Assembly: GCF_014199935.1 (NCBI RefSeq)
Contig: NZ_JACHOP010000010.1
Span: 101,192 to 165,191 of the forward strand
Direction of reading: 5' to 3'
From: Methylorubrum rhodinum
GTDB lineage: Bacteria > Pseudomonadota > Alphaproteobacteria > Rhizobiales > Beijerinckiaceae
Length of the DNA: 64,000 bases
A program made the translations under genes and the position numbers. Shown in pieces: positions 26,223 through 36,322 of the stretch. The notes under the pieces were generated by a model that did no database searches, had not been told where the DNA came from, and saw only the letters and a list, made by a program, of their open reading frames with translations. Position 1 is the first letter of the stretch, and the number at the start of each line of letters is the position of its first letter.

Positions 26223-26336
26223 ACCGAAGATCACTCGCTCGTGAGCCGAGCGCGGGCTCGAGGCCCGCGGGAAGGGGAAAGTGTTGAGCCCCAAACAGAT
26301 GCGCCGTCCAGCCCGTTCCCACCGGAGCCGGCCGGC

Positions 26337-26933
26337 GTGAGCGAGACGCCGACGATCTGGTTCCTGCGCCACGGCCAGACCGACTGGAACGCGCAAGGCC
26401 GCCTCCAGGGCCATCGCGACATCGACCTCAACGCCCACGGCCTCGCCCAGGCCGGGGAGGCGGCCGACCGGCTGCGCCGCGTCGCCGGGGCGGACCTGCC
26501 CACCGCCGACTACGTCGCGAGCCCGCTCCTGCGCACCCGCCGCACCATGGAGACGGTGCGGGCCCGCATCGGTCTGCCGCCGACCGGCTACCGCGCCGAC
26601 CCGCGCCTGCGCGAGATCGGCTTCGGCCACTGGGAGGGCCACACCTGGGCCGAGATCCGCCGCCGCGATCCCGCGGGGGCCCGCGACCGCGACCGGGACC
26701 GCTGGGGCTACCGCCCGCGCGGCGAGAACGGCGAGAGCTACGCCATGGTCGAGACACGCGTGGAGGAGGTGGTGGCCGAACTGCGCCGTCCCACCGTGAT
26801 GGTCTCGCACGGCGGCGTCGCCCGCGCGCTCCTCGTCATCCTCGGCCATCTCGACATCCATGCCGCGGTGCGCATGGGCATCCGCCAGGGCAGCGTATTG
26901 GTCCTCGACGCCAAGGGCTGGCGCTGGGCCTGA
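26337..26933 (+). CDS. Histidine phosphatase (phosphoglycerate-mutase-like)
   Basis: 198 residues from GTG. The phosphohistidine motif FLRHGQTDWN is at the N-terminus, followed by QGRLQGHRDIDLN, SPLLRTRRTMETV, the acid-residue loop LREIGFGHWEGHTWAEI and VSHGGVARALLV. The group includes GpmB-like phosphatases and CobC. Here no cobalamin gene is adjacent, so a general phosphatase is likely. The GTG start aligns with the family; no ATG lies near. Confidence 0.88.
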   Translation: MSETPTIWFLRHGQTDWNAQGRLQGHRDIDLNAHGLAQAGEAADRLRRVAGADLPTADYVASPLLRTRRTMETVRARIGLPPTGYRADPRLREIGFGHWEGHTWAEIRRRDPAGARDRDRDRWGYRPRGENGESYAMVETRVEEVVAELRRPTVMVSHGGVARALLVILGHLDIHAAVRMGIRQGSVLVLDAKGWRWA

Positions 26934-27140
26934 CGTTTTCGGAACCGCCCGCCTCTCTCCCTGCCGTCGCCCGCGGACAGGTTTCTTCGCCGTTCACTGG
27001 GTGTATGGGACGGGCCGGCACGCGACCGGGCCGCCGAGCGGGCGCGATCCCGTCGCAAAAGCGCCCCGCGCGCCGCGCTACTCAGGCGCCGGGGGCGGAC
27101 GGACAATCGATCGGCCGACGGGGCCGACACGGAGCAGCGG

Positions 27141-30100
27141 ATGGACGGTCTCGCCGAGATGAGCCCGACCCGGCACGACGGCAACGGGGGTGCCCCGCCG
27201 ACGGGCCGGGCGATCCTGCGCGGCGCGGTGCGGCCCGACCTGATCCGCCGGGAGACCCTGGCCTCGATCTTTCGCGACAGCGCGCGGGCCCGCCCGCAGG
27301 CTCCCTGCCTGATCGACGCCGCCGGCAACGGCCCCGACGGGCGCCCCCCGGTCCTGACCTACGCCGAGGTCGATGCCCGCTCCGACCGGCTCGCCGCCGC
27401 GCTCAGTGCCCGCGGGATCGGGCCGGGCGCCGTGGTCGGCCTGTGGATGGCCCGCGGCACCGAATTGCTGATCGCCCAGATCGCCATCGCCAAGTCGGGC
27501 GCCGCGTGGCTCCCGTTCGACGCCGAGGCCCCCGCCGACCGGGTCGCGGTCTGCCTGTCGGATGCCGCCGCCACGGCCCTGTTTGTCTCGCACAGTCTGC
27601 GCCCGCAGGCGCCCGACGGCGTGGCCCCCGTCACCACCGCCGAATTGTTGGGCGAAGTGTCCGCGGGCGCCCCCGCCCCCGATCTCGACGCGGCGGGCCT
27701 GACCCCGGAGCACCCGGCCTATCTGATCTACACCTCGGGCTCGACCGGCGTGCCCAAGGGCATCGTCATCAGCCACGCCAACATCTGCCACTTCCTGCGT
27801 TCGGGGAATGCCGTCTACGGCATGAGCCCGGACGACGTGGTGTTCCAGGGCGCCTCGGTCGCCTTCGATCTCTCGATGGAGGAGATCTGGGTCCCCTATC
27901 TCGTCGGCGCCTGCCTCTACGTGGCGAGCCCGGCGATGATGGGCGATGTCGAGGCCCTGCCCGGCCTGATCGAGCGCGCCAGCGTCACCGTGCTCGACAC
28001 GGTGCCCACACTCCTCGCCATGATCCCCGGCGATCTCCCGACCGTGCGCCTCGTGCTGCTCGGCGGCGAGGCCCTGCCCGAGCCGCTGGTGGCGCGCTGG
28101 GCCACCCCGCCCCGGCGCCTGTTCAACACCTACGGCCCGACCGAGGCGACGGTGGTGGCCACCGCCGCCGAGATGCGGCCCGGCATGCCCGTCACCATCG
28201 GCGGCCCGATCCCGAACTATTCGGTGTATGTCGCCGACGAGGCGCTGAACCTCCTCAAGCCCGGCGAGCAAGGGGAACTCCTGATCGGCGGCCCGGGCGT
28301 GGCGGGGGGCTATCTCAAGCGCCCGGAACTGACGGCCGAAAAATTCGTCGCCAACCCCTATCCGTCCGACGGCACCGATCCGGTGCTCTACCGCTCGGGC
28401 GACGCCGTCTCGATGACGGCGGACGGCGACATCCTCTTCCACGGCCGCATCGACGATCAGGTCAAGATCCGTGGGTTCCGGGTCGAACTCGGCGAGATCG
28501 AGGCCCGCATCCGGGCCGAGGAGGGGGTGAACCAAGCCGCCGTGGTGCTGCGCCGCGACGACGAGGTCGACCGCCTCGTCGCCTTCCTGGTCCCCGAGCG
28601 CGGCGTCGAGATCGACCGGACCAAGCTCCGCAAGGATCTCGCGGCGCAGATGCCGCCCTACATGGTGCCGGGCCATTTCGAGACGGTCGAGACCCTGCCG
28701 CGGCTCACCTCGGGCAAGGTCGATCGCAAGGCCCTCAGGCTCGCCCCCCTCACCGTCGCGGCGAGCGACGGCACGCAGGAGGCGCCCGACAACGAGACCG
28801 AGGCGGCGCTGCTGGCCGCCGCCAAGAAGATCTTCGGCGAGCAGCCGATCGGGCTCGAGGCCGACTTCTTCTCCGAACTCGGCGGCCACTCGCTGCTGGC
28901 CGCCCGCTTCGTCGGCGCGGTGCGCGAGACGCCCGCGCTCACCGGCATCACCCTGCAGGACGTCTATGCCGGGCGCACCCTGCGGGTGATGGCCGCCCAC
29001 CTGATCGAGCGCACCGGCGGCGCCGGGGCCGAGACGGCCGTGCGGGATTTGAGCTTCGCGCCACCCCCGCTGCTCCGCCGCGCGCTGTGCGGTCTGGCCC
29101 AGGCGGTGGCGCTCCCCTTCGTGATCGCGCTCGCCACCGCGCAGTGGCTCGGCATCTTCGTCACCTACCTGCTGCTGACCGGCGGCGGGCTCGGCTTCTG
29201 GGGCGAACTGGGGGTGCTGCTGCTCGTCTATATCGGCATCAACGCGGTCACCGCGACGGTCGCCATCGTGGCGAAATGGCTGATCCTCGGGCGGACGAAG
29301 CCCGGCCGCTATCCGCTCTGGGGCGTCTACTATTACCGCTGGTGGCTGGCGCAGCGTCTGACGCCGCTCGTCCACATCAAGTGGCTCCAGGGCTCGCCCG
29401 TCATCGCCACCTACCTGCGGCTGCTGGGTGCGAAGATCGGCGAGGACGTGCTGATCTCCGACCTCGATGTCGGCGCGCCCGATCTCCTCACCATCGGCCG
29501 CGGGGCCTCGCTCGGCGGACGGCTCGTCATCGCCAATGCCGAGGTGGTCGGCAACGAACTGGTCATCGGCCCCGTGACCATCGGCGACGACGTGGCCATC
29601 GGCACCTCCTGCGTCATCGGCCCCGACACGGTGATCGAGGACCACGCCGAGATCGCCGACCTCACCACCGTGCCGGGGGGCACCACCGTCGGCACGGCCG
29701 AATCCTGGGACGGCTCGCCGGGCCGCCGCGTCGGCACCATCGACTTCGCCGATCTGCCCGAGCCCGCCACCGCCTCACCGGCGCGGCGGGCGGCGTTCGG
29801 CGCGATCTACGCCTTCCTGCTCGCGGCGGTGCCCGCGGTCGGCCTGCTGCCGATCTTCCCGGCCTTCTTCGTCTTCGACAGCATCTCGGACCGGCTCTCC
29901 GAGATCACCGACGTGGATTACCACGCCTACCTGCCGCTGCTGACCTGGCCCACCGCCATGCTGATGACGGCGGGCACGGTGCTGCTGATCTCCGGCATCC
30001 GCTGGGCGGTGCTGCCGCGGGCGACCACCGGCACCTACTCGATCTGGTCGGGCTTCTATCTGCGCAAGTGGCTGGTCGCGCTCGCGGCCGAAGTGACGCT

Positions 30101-31229
30101 GGAGACGCTCTCCTCGCTCTTCGCCACCGTCTACATGCGGGCTTGGTACCGGCTGATGGGCGCCAAGATGGGCAAGGGCGCCGAAATCTCGACCAATCTC
30201 GGCTCGCGCCACGACCTCGTCTCGGTCGGCGCCAACAACTTCGTCGCCGACGAGGTGGTGGTGGGCGAAGAAGAGATCCGCCGCGGCTGGATGCATCTCC
30301 ACACCGTCGAGACCGGCGCCCGCGTTTTTGTGGGCAACGACGGGGTGCTGCCGCCCGGCGCCAAGATTCCCGACGACGTGCTGATCGGCATCAAGTCGAA
30401 GCCGCCGAAGAACGACGCGATGCGGCCGGGCGAGACGTGGTTCGGCTCGCCGCCGATCCGCCTGCCGGTGCGCCAGAAGGTCGATCTCGGCTCCCGCGCG
30501 CAGACCTTCGAGCCGAGCGTGTGGGCGAAGCTGAGGCGCGGCCTGTTCGAGGCCTTCGCGACCTCGTTCTCGCCGATGCTCTACCTGTCGCTCGCGATTC
30601 TCGCGATCGACTGGGTGTTCTACCCCGCGATCCTGGAAGAGAACTGGTCCGGCCTCGCGGTCTCGTTCGTGGTCGCGAGCGTCGTCATCGCGCTGATCCA
30701 GACCTCCACCGTCATCGCCCTCAAGTGGCTGCTGATGGGGCGCTACCGGCCCGGCATGCGGCCGATGTGGTCGTGGTGGGCGATGCGCACCGAGGCCATC
30801 GCGGTGGCCTATTGGGGCCTGGCCGGCAAGGTGCTGCTGGAGCACCTGATGGGCACGCCGTTCCTGCCCTGGGTCCTGCGCCTGTTCGGCGTGAAGGTCG
30901 GCAAGGGCGCCTGTCTGCTCATGACCGACATCACCGAGTTCGACTGCGTGTCGATCGGCGACTTTGCCGCCATCAACCGCTCGGCGGCGCTCCAGACCCA
31001 CCTCTACGAGGACCGCATCATGAAGGTCGGCCGGGTCAGTATCGGCCACGGCGTCTCGGTCGGCGCCTTCTCGACGGTGCTCTACGACAGCCATGTCGGC
31101 GATTTTGCCCGCCTGCGCCCGCTCACCATCGTGATGAAGGGCGAGTCGATCCCCGCGCATTCGCAATGGGAGGGAGCGCCGGCGGTGCCGGTGGTGCATT
31201 CGGTGACGGAAACGGCGAAGGCGGCGTGA
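27141..31229 (+). CDS. Pls/PosA-like adenylation-carrier-acyltransferase megaprotein
   Basis: 1362 residues. Residues about 40-530 are an amino-acid adenylation domain (YTSGSTGVPKG core 3, FNTYGPTEATV, YRSGDAV, RIDDQVKIRGFRVELGEIE). A carrier domain follows with LGGHSLLAARF (phosphopantetheine Ser near 580). The C-terminal half alternates membrane helices with three left-handed-beta-helix-like hexapeptide segments at about 764-850, 1008-1090 and 1250-1350. This layout matches Pls/PosA-type synthetases that polymerise or ligate amino acids at the membrane, as in poly-lysine and related peptides. The product is unknown. The gene is monocistronic with no tailoring genes. Confidence 0.86.
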   Translation: MDGLAEMSPTRHDGNGGAPPTGRAILRGAVRPDLIRRETLASIFRDSARARPQAPCLIDAAGNGPDGRPPVLTYAEVDARSDRLAAALSARGIGPGAVVGLWMARGTELLIAQIAIAKSGAAWLPFDAEAPADRVAVCLSDAAATALFVSHSLRPQAPDGVAPVTTAELLGEVSAGAPAPDLDAAGLTPEHPAYLIYTSGSTGVPKGIVISHANICHFLRSGNAVYGMSPDDVVFQGASVAFDLSMEEIWVPYLVGACLYVASPAMMGDVEALPGLIERASVTVLDTVPTLLAMIPGDLPTVRLVLLGGEALPEPLVARWATPPRRLFNTYGPTEATVVATAAEMRPGMPVTIGGPIPNYSVYVADEALNLLKPGEQGELLIGGPGVAGGYLKRPELTAEKFVANPYPSDGTDPVLYRSGDAVSMTADGDILFHGRIDDQVKIRGFRVELGEIEARIRAEEGVNQAAVVLRRDDEVDRLVAFLVPERGVEIDRTKLRKDLAAQMPPYMVPGHFETVETLPRLTSGKVDRKALRLAPLTVAASDGTQEAPDNETEAALLAAAKKIFGEQPIGLEADFFSELGGHSLLAARFVGAVRETPALTGITLQDVYAGRTLRVMAAHLIERTGGAGAETAVRDLSFAPPPLLRRALCGLAQAVALPFVIALATAQWLGIFVTYLLLTGGGLGFWGELGVLLLVYIGINAVTATVAIVAKWLILGRTKPGRYPLWGVYYYRWWLAQRLTPLVHIKWLQGSPVIATYLRLLGAKIGEDVLISDLDVGAPDLLTIGRGASLGGRLVIANAEVVGNELVIGPVTIGDDVAIGTSCVIGPDTVIEDHAEIADLTTVPGGTTVGTAESWDGSPGRRVGTIDFADLPEPATASPARRAAFGAIYAFLLAAVPAVGLLPIFPAFFVFDSISDRLSEITDVDYHAYLPLLTWPTAMLMTAGTVLLISGIRWAVLPRATTGTYSIWSGFYLRKWLVALAAEVTLETLSSLFATVYMRAWYRLMGAKMGKGAEISTNLGSRHDLVSVGANNFVADEVVVGEEEIRRGWMHLHTVETGARVFVGNDGVLPPGAKIPDDVLIGIKSKPPKNDAMRPGETWFGSPPIRLPVRQKVDLGSRAQTFEPSVWAKLRRGLFEAFATSFSPMLYLSLAILAIDWVFYPAILEENWSGLAVSFVVASVVIALIQTSTVIALKWLLMGRYRPGMRPMWSWWAMRTEAIAVAYWGLAGKVLLEHLMGTPFLPWVLRLFGVKVGKGACLLMTDITEFDCVSIGDFAAINRSAALQTHLYEDRIMKVGRVSIGHGVSVGAFSTVLYDSHVGDFARLRPLTIVMKGESIPAHSQWEGAPAVPVVHSVTETAKAA

Positions 31230-31237
31230 GCCTTGTT

Positions 31238-31261
31238 GATCGTACCAATTTTGGTACGATC
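31238..31261. promoter_or_regulatory. Palindromic operator of the HigBA-type locus
   Basis: GATCGTACCAA, TT, TTGGTACGATC: perfect 11-bp arms with a 2-nt centre, ending 5 nt before the toxin ATG. Xre-type antitoxins bind such palindromes to repress their own operon. With so short a gap the site would also cover the ribosome-binding region. Confidence 0.72.
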
Positions 31262-31266
31262 GATTC

Positions 31267-31614
31267 ATGCCTCCCGTGCCGGCCATCCCTCTCGCGTTCT
31301 ATCGAAGCGCGGCGGGTCATGAGCCGGTTCGCGAGTGGCTGAGGGAACTGCCGGCGGAGGATAAGCGGGTCATCGGCTTCGACATCCGCCGCGTCCAGCT
31401 CGGCTGGCCGATCGGGTTGCCGGTCTGTTGTCCGATGTCGGGCGGATTGTTCGAGGTGCGGTCCACGCTTCCGAGCCGGCGCGAAGCCCGTCTGCTGTTC
31501 GGCTTCCACGAAGGGCGACTGATCGCCCTGCACGCCTTCATCAAGAAGGCTCAGCGGACTCCGGCGGCGGACCTCGATCTGGCGCGGCGGCGCCTGAAGG
31601 ACATCATCGGATGA
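31267..31614 (+). CDS. HigB/Gp49-like toxin (RelE superfamily)
   Basis: 115 residues: EPVREWLRELPAEDKRVIGFDIRRVQLGWP in the N-terminal helix and strand, LFEVRSTLPSRREARLLFGFHEGRLIALHAFIKKAQRTP in the core. The LHAFIKKAQ(K/R)TP strand is a hallmark of phage Gp49-like HigB proteins, ribosome-dependent mRNA interferases. The toxin precedes the antitoxin, the typical HigBA order. The stop overlaps the antitoxin start as ATGA. Confidence 0.85.
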   Translation: MPPVPAIPLAFYRSAAGHEPVREWLRELPAEDKRVIGFDIRRVQLGWPIGLPVCCPMSGGLFEVRSTLPSRREARLLFGFHEGRLIALHAFIKKAQRTPAADLDLARRRLKDIIG

Positions 31615-31898
31615 ACGCGGACAACCCCCATATCGGGTCGAGCTTCGAGAGCTGGCTGGACGAAGAGGGCCTCACCGAGGAGATCACCGCGGCGGCGGCC
31701 AAGAGCCTCATCGCCGAGCAGATCGCCGCCGAGATGAAGCGGCAGAAGATCAGCAAGGTTCAGATGGCCGAACGCATGCGGACGAGCCGCGCCCAAGTCG
31801 ATCGCCTGCTCGATCCGTCGAGCGGCGGCGCGACGCTGGAAACCCTGGTCCGGGCGGCGCGGGCGGTCGGTCGAGAACTGCGGGTCGAACTCGTCTGA
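31611..31898 (+). CDS. Xre-family antitoxin (HigA-like)
   Basis: 95 residues. After an acidic N-terminus (SFESWLDEEGLTEEITAAAA) comes an HTH_3-type helix-turn-helix (KSLIAEQIAAEMKRQKISKVQMAERM, then RTSRAQVDRLLD) and a helical end (LVRAARAVGRELRVELV). It neutralises HigB and probably binds the 11-bp palindrome. A 111-bp segment encoding residues about 8-44 is duplicated at 32180-32290. Confidence 0.87.
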   Translation: MNADNPHIGSSFESWLDEEGLTEEITAAAAKSLIAEQIAAEMKRQKISKVQMAERMRTSRAQVDRLLDPSSGGATLETLVRAARAVGRELRVELV

Positions 31899-31963
31899 GG
31901 CCTTATGATGCTCGCAGGAATGTCGAGTTTCGTGCGAACCTCCGCGGGTCCCGGAGGCCATCC

Positions 31964-32428
31964 ATGCCCGACGCGAAACCACCCGCTTGGCCCGAACCGC
32001 ACAGCCTGATCGGCACGTGGCGGCGCTTCGGTCCGGTCGGTCCGGTCTACGAGATTTTCGGGGCCGGCCGATCGCTTTTGAAAGGCGGGCCGTCCATGCG
32101 GGTGCGGGTGGTGGAGTCCGGTGAGGAACTCGATTACCCGCTCGCAGACATCCTCGACGATCCGAAAGAAAGGCCGACGATCGGATCGAGTTTCGAGAGC
32201 GGGTTGGACGAAGAAGGTCTCACCGAGGAAGTCACCGCGGCGGCGGCCAAGAGCGTCATCGCCGAGCAGATCGCCGCCGAGATGAAGCGGAAAAACCCTC
32301 CCCCCTCCGCGGGGGAGGGTGGCCCGCGAAGCGGGTCGGGAGAGGGGAGCGACGTGTCCGGAGAGGGCGTTCCCCTCTCCCGCCTGCTCCGCAGGCACCC
32401 TCTCCCGCAGAGGGGAGAGGGTTCGTAG
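31964..32428 (+). CDS. DUF5397-like protein fused to an antitoxin remnant and repeat-encoded tail
   Basis: 154 residues made of three parts. Residues 1-70 (SLIGTWRRFGPVGPVYEI, MRVRVVESGEELDYPLADIL) resemble DUF5397, a small family often near toxin-antitoxin genes. Residues 71-110 copy the N-terminus of the Xre antitoxin encoded 0.5 kb upstream. The last 45 residues (from NPPPSAGEGG) are simply translation of the family C repeat. The intact function, if any, lies in the first part. The remnant was probably a second antitoxin cut off by the repeat. Confidence 0.6.
   Translation: MPDAKPPAWPEPHSLIGTWRRFGPVGPVYEIFGAGRSLLKGGPSMRVRVVESGEELDYPLADILDDPKERPTIGSSFESGLDEEGLTEEVTAAAAKSVIAEQIAAEMKRKNPPPSAGEGGPRSGSGEGSDVSGEGVPLSRLLRRHPLPQRGEGS
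32180..32290 (+). repeat. Truncated duplicate of the antitoxin 5' region
   Basis: 111 bp matching 31632-31742 with few differences and no length change, at the same reading phase. Similarity stops exactly where the family C repeat begins. It shows a local duplication followed by insertion or recombination. Confidence 0.8.
32296..32421. repeat. Repeat family C, copy 1
   Basis: Starts CCCTCCCCCCTCCGCGGGGG and ends with the inverse, AGAGGGGAGAGGG. It has an internal GCCCGCGAAGCGGGTC and GCCTGCTCCGCAGGC hairpin. A second copy is at 62428-62544 and a fragment at 38692-38720. Here it supplies the 3' end of the fused DUF5397 gene. Confidence 0.75.
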
Positions 32429-32433
32429 AAACC

Positions 32434-33090
32434 TTATGCCGCCTCGGTCTTCCCGCCGAGCCGCTTGTCCAGATAGGTGTCGACCGTCTGGGTCAGCTCG
32501 TCGACCTTGCCGTCGAAGAAGTGGTTGGCGCCCTCGACCATCTGGTGCTCGATGATGACGCCCTTCTGCGTCTTCACCTTCTCGATCACCGGGATCACCT
32601 CGCGGGCCGGGGCCACGCGGTCCTCCGAGCCGTGCACGAACAGGCCCGAGGACGGGCAGGGCGCCAGGAAGGTGAAGTCGTAGCGGTTGGCCATGGCGGC
32701 GATCGAGATGAAGCCCTCGATCTCCGGGCGGCGCATCAGCAGCTGCATGCCGATCCACGAGCCGAACGACACGCCCGCGATCCAGCAGGACTTCGCCTCC
32801 GGGTTGACCGACTGCACCCAATCGAGCGCCGCGGCCGCGTCCGACAGCTCGCCCGAGCCGTGATCGAACGCGCCCTGGCTGCGCCCGACCCCGCGGAAAT
32901 TGAAGCGCAGGGCCGCGAATCCGCGATTGGCGAAGGTGTAGAACAGATTGTACACGATCTGATTGTTCATCGTGCCCCCGAACTGGGGATGCGGATGCAG
33001 CACGATCGCGATCGGCGCGCCCTTCTTCTTGGGCGCCTGGTAGCGGCCTTCGAGGCGGCCGGCGGGGCCGGAAAAGATGACTTCGGGCAT
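32434..33090 (-). CDS. Alpha/beta hydrolase, dienelactone-hydrolase-like
   Basis: 218 residues. The core shows IAIVLHPHPQFGGTMNNQIV (an oxyanion-type HPHP loop), RFNFRGVGRSQG, the nucleophile elbow GVSFGSW, FVHGSEDRVAP and the catalytic His in EGANHFFDG. This is the family of small cytoplasmic hydrolases of unknown substrate (YjhR/DUF-type), common in alphaproteobacteria. It is divergent from the suf island. The ATG at 33090 is chosen as the longest sensible start; the strand before it is out-of-frame filler. Confidence 0.8.
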   Translation of the reverse strand: MPEVIFSGPAGRLEGRYQAPKKKGAPIAIVLHPHPQFGGTMNNQIVYNLFYTFANRGFAALRFNFRGVGRSQGAFDHGSGELSDAAAALDWVQSVNPEAKSCWIAGVSFGSWIGMQLLMRRPEIEGFISIAAMANRYDFTFLAPCPSSGLFVHGSEDRVAPAREVIPVIEKVKTQKGVIIEHQMVEGANHFFDGKVDELTQTVDTYLDKRLGGKTEAA

Positions 33091-33205
33091 GGTGTCCTCA
33101 GGTGACTCACCGCACCCGCCCGGACGAGGCCGAACGGGCATGGCTGCGAGGGCCGGCACGCGCCGACCCTGCCTTGACTCGCTCGGCGCGCCTCTTAAAA
33201 GCGGT

Positions 33206-33240
33206 CTTAGAATGATTCTAGGTGATTAGAACCGTTCTAA
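33206..33240. promoter_or_regulatory. Tandem ICE-type (Irr) boxes upstream of the suf island
   Basis: TTAGAATGATTCTA (33206-33219) and TTAGAACCGTTCTAAA (33225-33240) are two near-palindromes, TTAGAAnnnTTCTAA type, with centres 19 bp apart. This matches the iron-control element bound by Irr in Rhizobiales, where suf operons are iron-regulated. They lie 125-160 nt before the first suf gene. Irr itself is not in the window. Confidence 0.68.
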
Positions 33241-33364
33241 AGAAGAGGGTTTCGAAACCTCGACCCTGTCAGACGGGCGCCGTTGCGGGCGCCTTAGCAT
33301 GGGGACGGGGGGACAAATCAAGGAAATCACGGTTTCCGGGGCGACAAGGACAGTTCAAGGACGG

Positions 33365-34537
33365 ATGGACACGGCAGCGCGCAGCTATCTCGACCACAAC
33401 GCGACCTCTCCGGTACGGCCGGAGGTGGCGGCGGCGGTCGCGCGCGCCCTGAACCTACCGGGCAACCCGTCCTCGATCCATGCGGAGGGCCGCGCCGCCC
33501 GCCACGCCCTTCAGGAAGCCCGCGCCCGGCTCGCCGCCCTCGTCGGCGCCGCGCCGGAGCGGGTGGTCTTCACCAGCGGCGGGACGGAAGCCGCCAACAC
33601 CGTCCTGTCGGGGGCGCTGCGCCGCCGCGGTTGCCCCGCGCCGACCCGGCTGATGATCTCGGCGACCGAGCACCCCTGCGTCGCCGCGGGCCACCGCTTT
33701 TCGGACGAGGCGGTCGAGACCCTGCCGGTGGATGCGGGCGGGACGCTGCGCCTCGATGCGCTCGCCGCGCGACTCGATGCCTGCCGTGACGAGGCCGTGC
33801 TGATCTCGGTTCATGCGGCCAACAACGAGACCGGCGTGGTGCAGCCGCTCGCCGAGATCGTGCGCCTCACCCGCGCCCACGGCCGGGCGCTGGTCCACAG
33901 CGACGCGGTGCAGGCGGTCGGCAAGATTCCGCTGAGCCTCGACGCCCTCGGGCTCGATGCCCTGACCCTGTCGGGCCACAAGTTCGCCGCGCCCAAGGGC
34001 GTCGGCGCCCTGGTGCTGGCCGAGGGCGTCACGCTGGAGACCGCGTTCCTGCGCGGCGGCGGCCAGGAGGCACGGCTGCGCTGCGGCACCGAAAACCTTT
34101 TGGGGATCGTCGGCATGGGCGAGGCGGCCGAGATCGCGCGCATTGCCCTCGACGCCGAGGCCGTGCGCCTCGCGGGCCTTCGCGATGCGCTCCAGAATCG
34201 GGTGAGGGCGCTCGCCCCCGACGCGGTGGTGTTCGGGGAGGGCGCCGCGCGGCTGCCCAACACGCTCAGCGTCTCCGTGCCGGGCCTGGAGGCCGCGACC
34301 GCGCTGATCGCTCTCGATCTCGCGAATGTGGCCGTCTCCTCGGGCTCGGCCTGCGCCTCGGGCAAGGTCGCCCGCTCGCCCGTGCTCGCGGCCATGGGCG
34401 TGAGCCCTGCGCTGGCCGTGGGGGCGCTGCGCGTGAGTTTGGGCTGGAATTCGGGCGACGCCGACCTGCGACGCTTCCTCGAGGGGTTCGAACGGGTCGT
34501 GTCGTCCCTATATCAACGGCGAGGGCAGGCCGCCTGA
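33365..34537 (+). CDS. Cysteine desulfurase, IscS/NifS-like, first gene of the suf island
   Basis: 390 residues, fold-type I PLP enzyme. YLDHNATSPVRPEV start, NPSSIHAEGR, VFTSGGTEAANTVL, HAANNETGVVQPL, the PLP lysine in LSGHKFAAPKG, and the catalytic-Cys loop SSGSACASG. It removes sulfur from cysteine for Fe-S assembly. A second desulfurase, SufS, lies 5.5 kb downstream, the usual alphaproteobacterial arrangement. The ATG at 33365 begins where homology starts; upstream in-frame codons lack a good ribosome site. Probably under Irr control. Confidence 0.9.
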   Translation: MDTAARSYLDHNATSPVRPEVAAAVARALNLPGNPSSIHAEGRAARHALQEARARLAALVGAAPERVVFTSGGTEAANTVLSGALRRRGCPAPTRLMISATEHPCVAAGHRFSDEAVETLPVDAGGTLRLDALAARLDACRDEAVLISVHAANNETGVVQPLAEIVRLTRAHGRALVHSDAVQAVGKIPLSLDALGLDALTLSGHKFAAPKGVGALVLAEGVTLETAFLRGGGQEARLRCGTENLLGIVGMGEAAEIARIALDAEAVRLAGLRDALQNRVRALAPDAVVFGEGAARLPNTLSVSVPGLEAATALIALDLANVAVSSGSACASGKVARSPVLAAMGVSPALAVGALRVSLGWNSGDADLRRFLEGFERVVSSLYQRRGQAA

Positions 34538-34621
34538 GCCACGCTCAGCGCCGCCCGCCCAAGCCATCTTTTTGGTTGAAACCCCCGGTCCTTGAAACCG
34601 GCGTCGGTTAGGAGAGGCTGA

Positions 34622-36087
<1,466 letters not shown>

Positions 36088-36091
<4 letters not shown>

Positions 36092-36312
36092 CGACCGAGG
36101 CGCCGGACAACCTCGTGCTGGAACACCTGCGCGCGATCCGGAGCGACATCTCCCGGATCAAGGAGGACATTCACGGCCTGCGGGCGGAGATGACTTCCGT
36201 CCGTCAGCATCTCGGCGGTGTCGTCACGCTGCAGGAGTTCGACCACACGGATCTGGCCAGCCTCAAGGTCCGCATCGAGCGGATCGAGAAGCGGCTCGAA
36301 CTGGCCGACTGA
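36088..36312 (+). CDS. Small coiled-coil protein in the suf operon
   Basis: 74 residues, translationally coupled to sufB by an ATGA overlap. It is almost wholly helical with heptad character ([29 protein letters not shown], then [17 protein letters not shown]). Similar small coiled-coil proteins accompany toxin or other small genes in Rhizobiales, but no family function is known. It is not a standard Suf component. Confidence 0.72.
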
Positions 36313-36322
36313 CGGTGGTGGC

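Noticed and set aside
27078..29645. An 855-residue minus-strand open frame opposite the adenylation-domain gene
   Set aside because: Antisense shadow of the large synthetase; low-complexity translation, no domain, no ribosome site.
26337..31229. The phosphatase, the adenylation megaprotein and neighbouring genes as a biosynthetic gene cluster
   Set aside because: There is a 207-nt gap after the phosphatase, no condensation, thioesterase, tailoring or transport gene, so the synthetase is treated as stand-alone.
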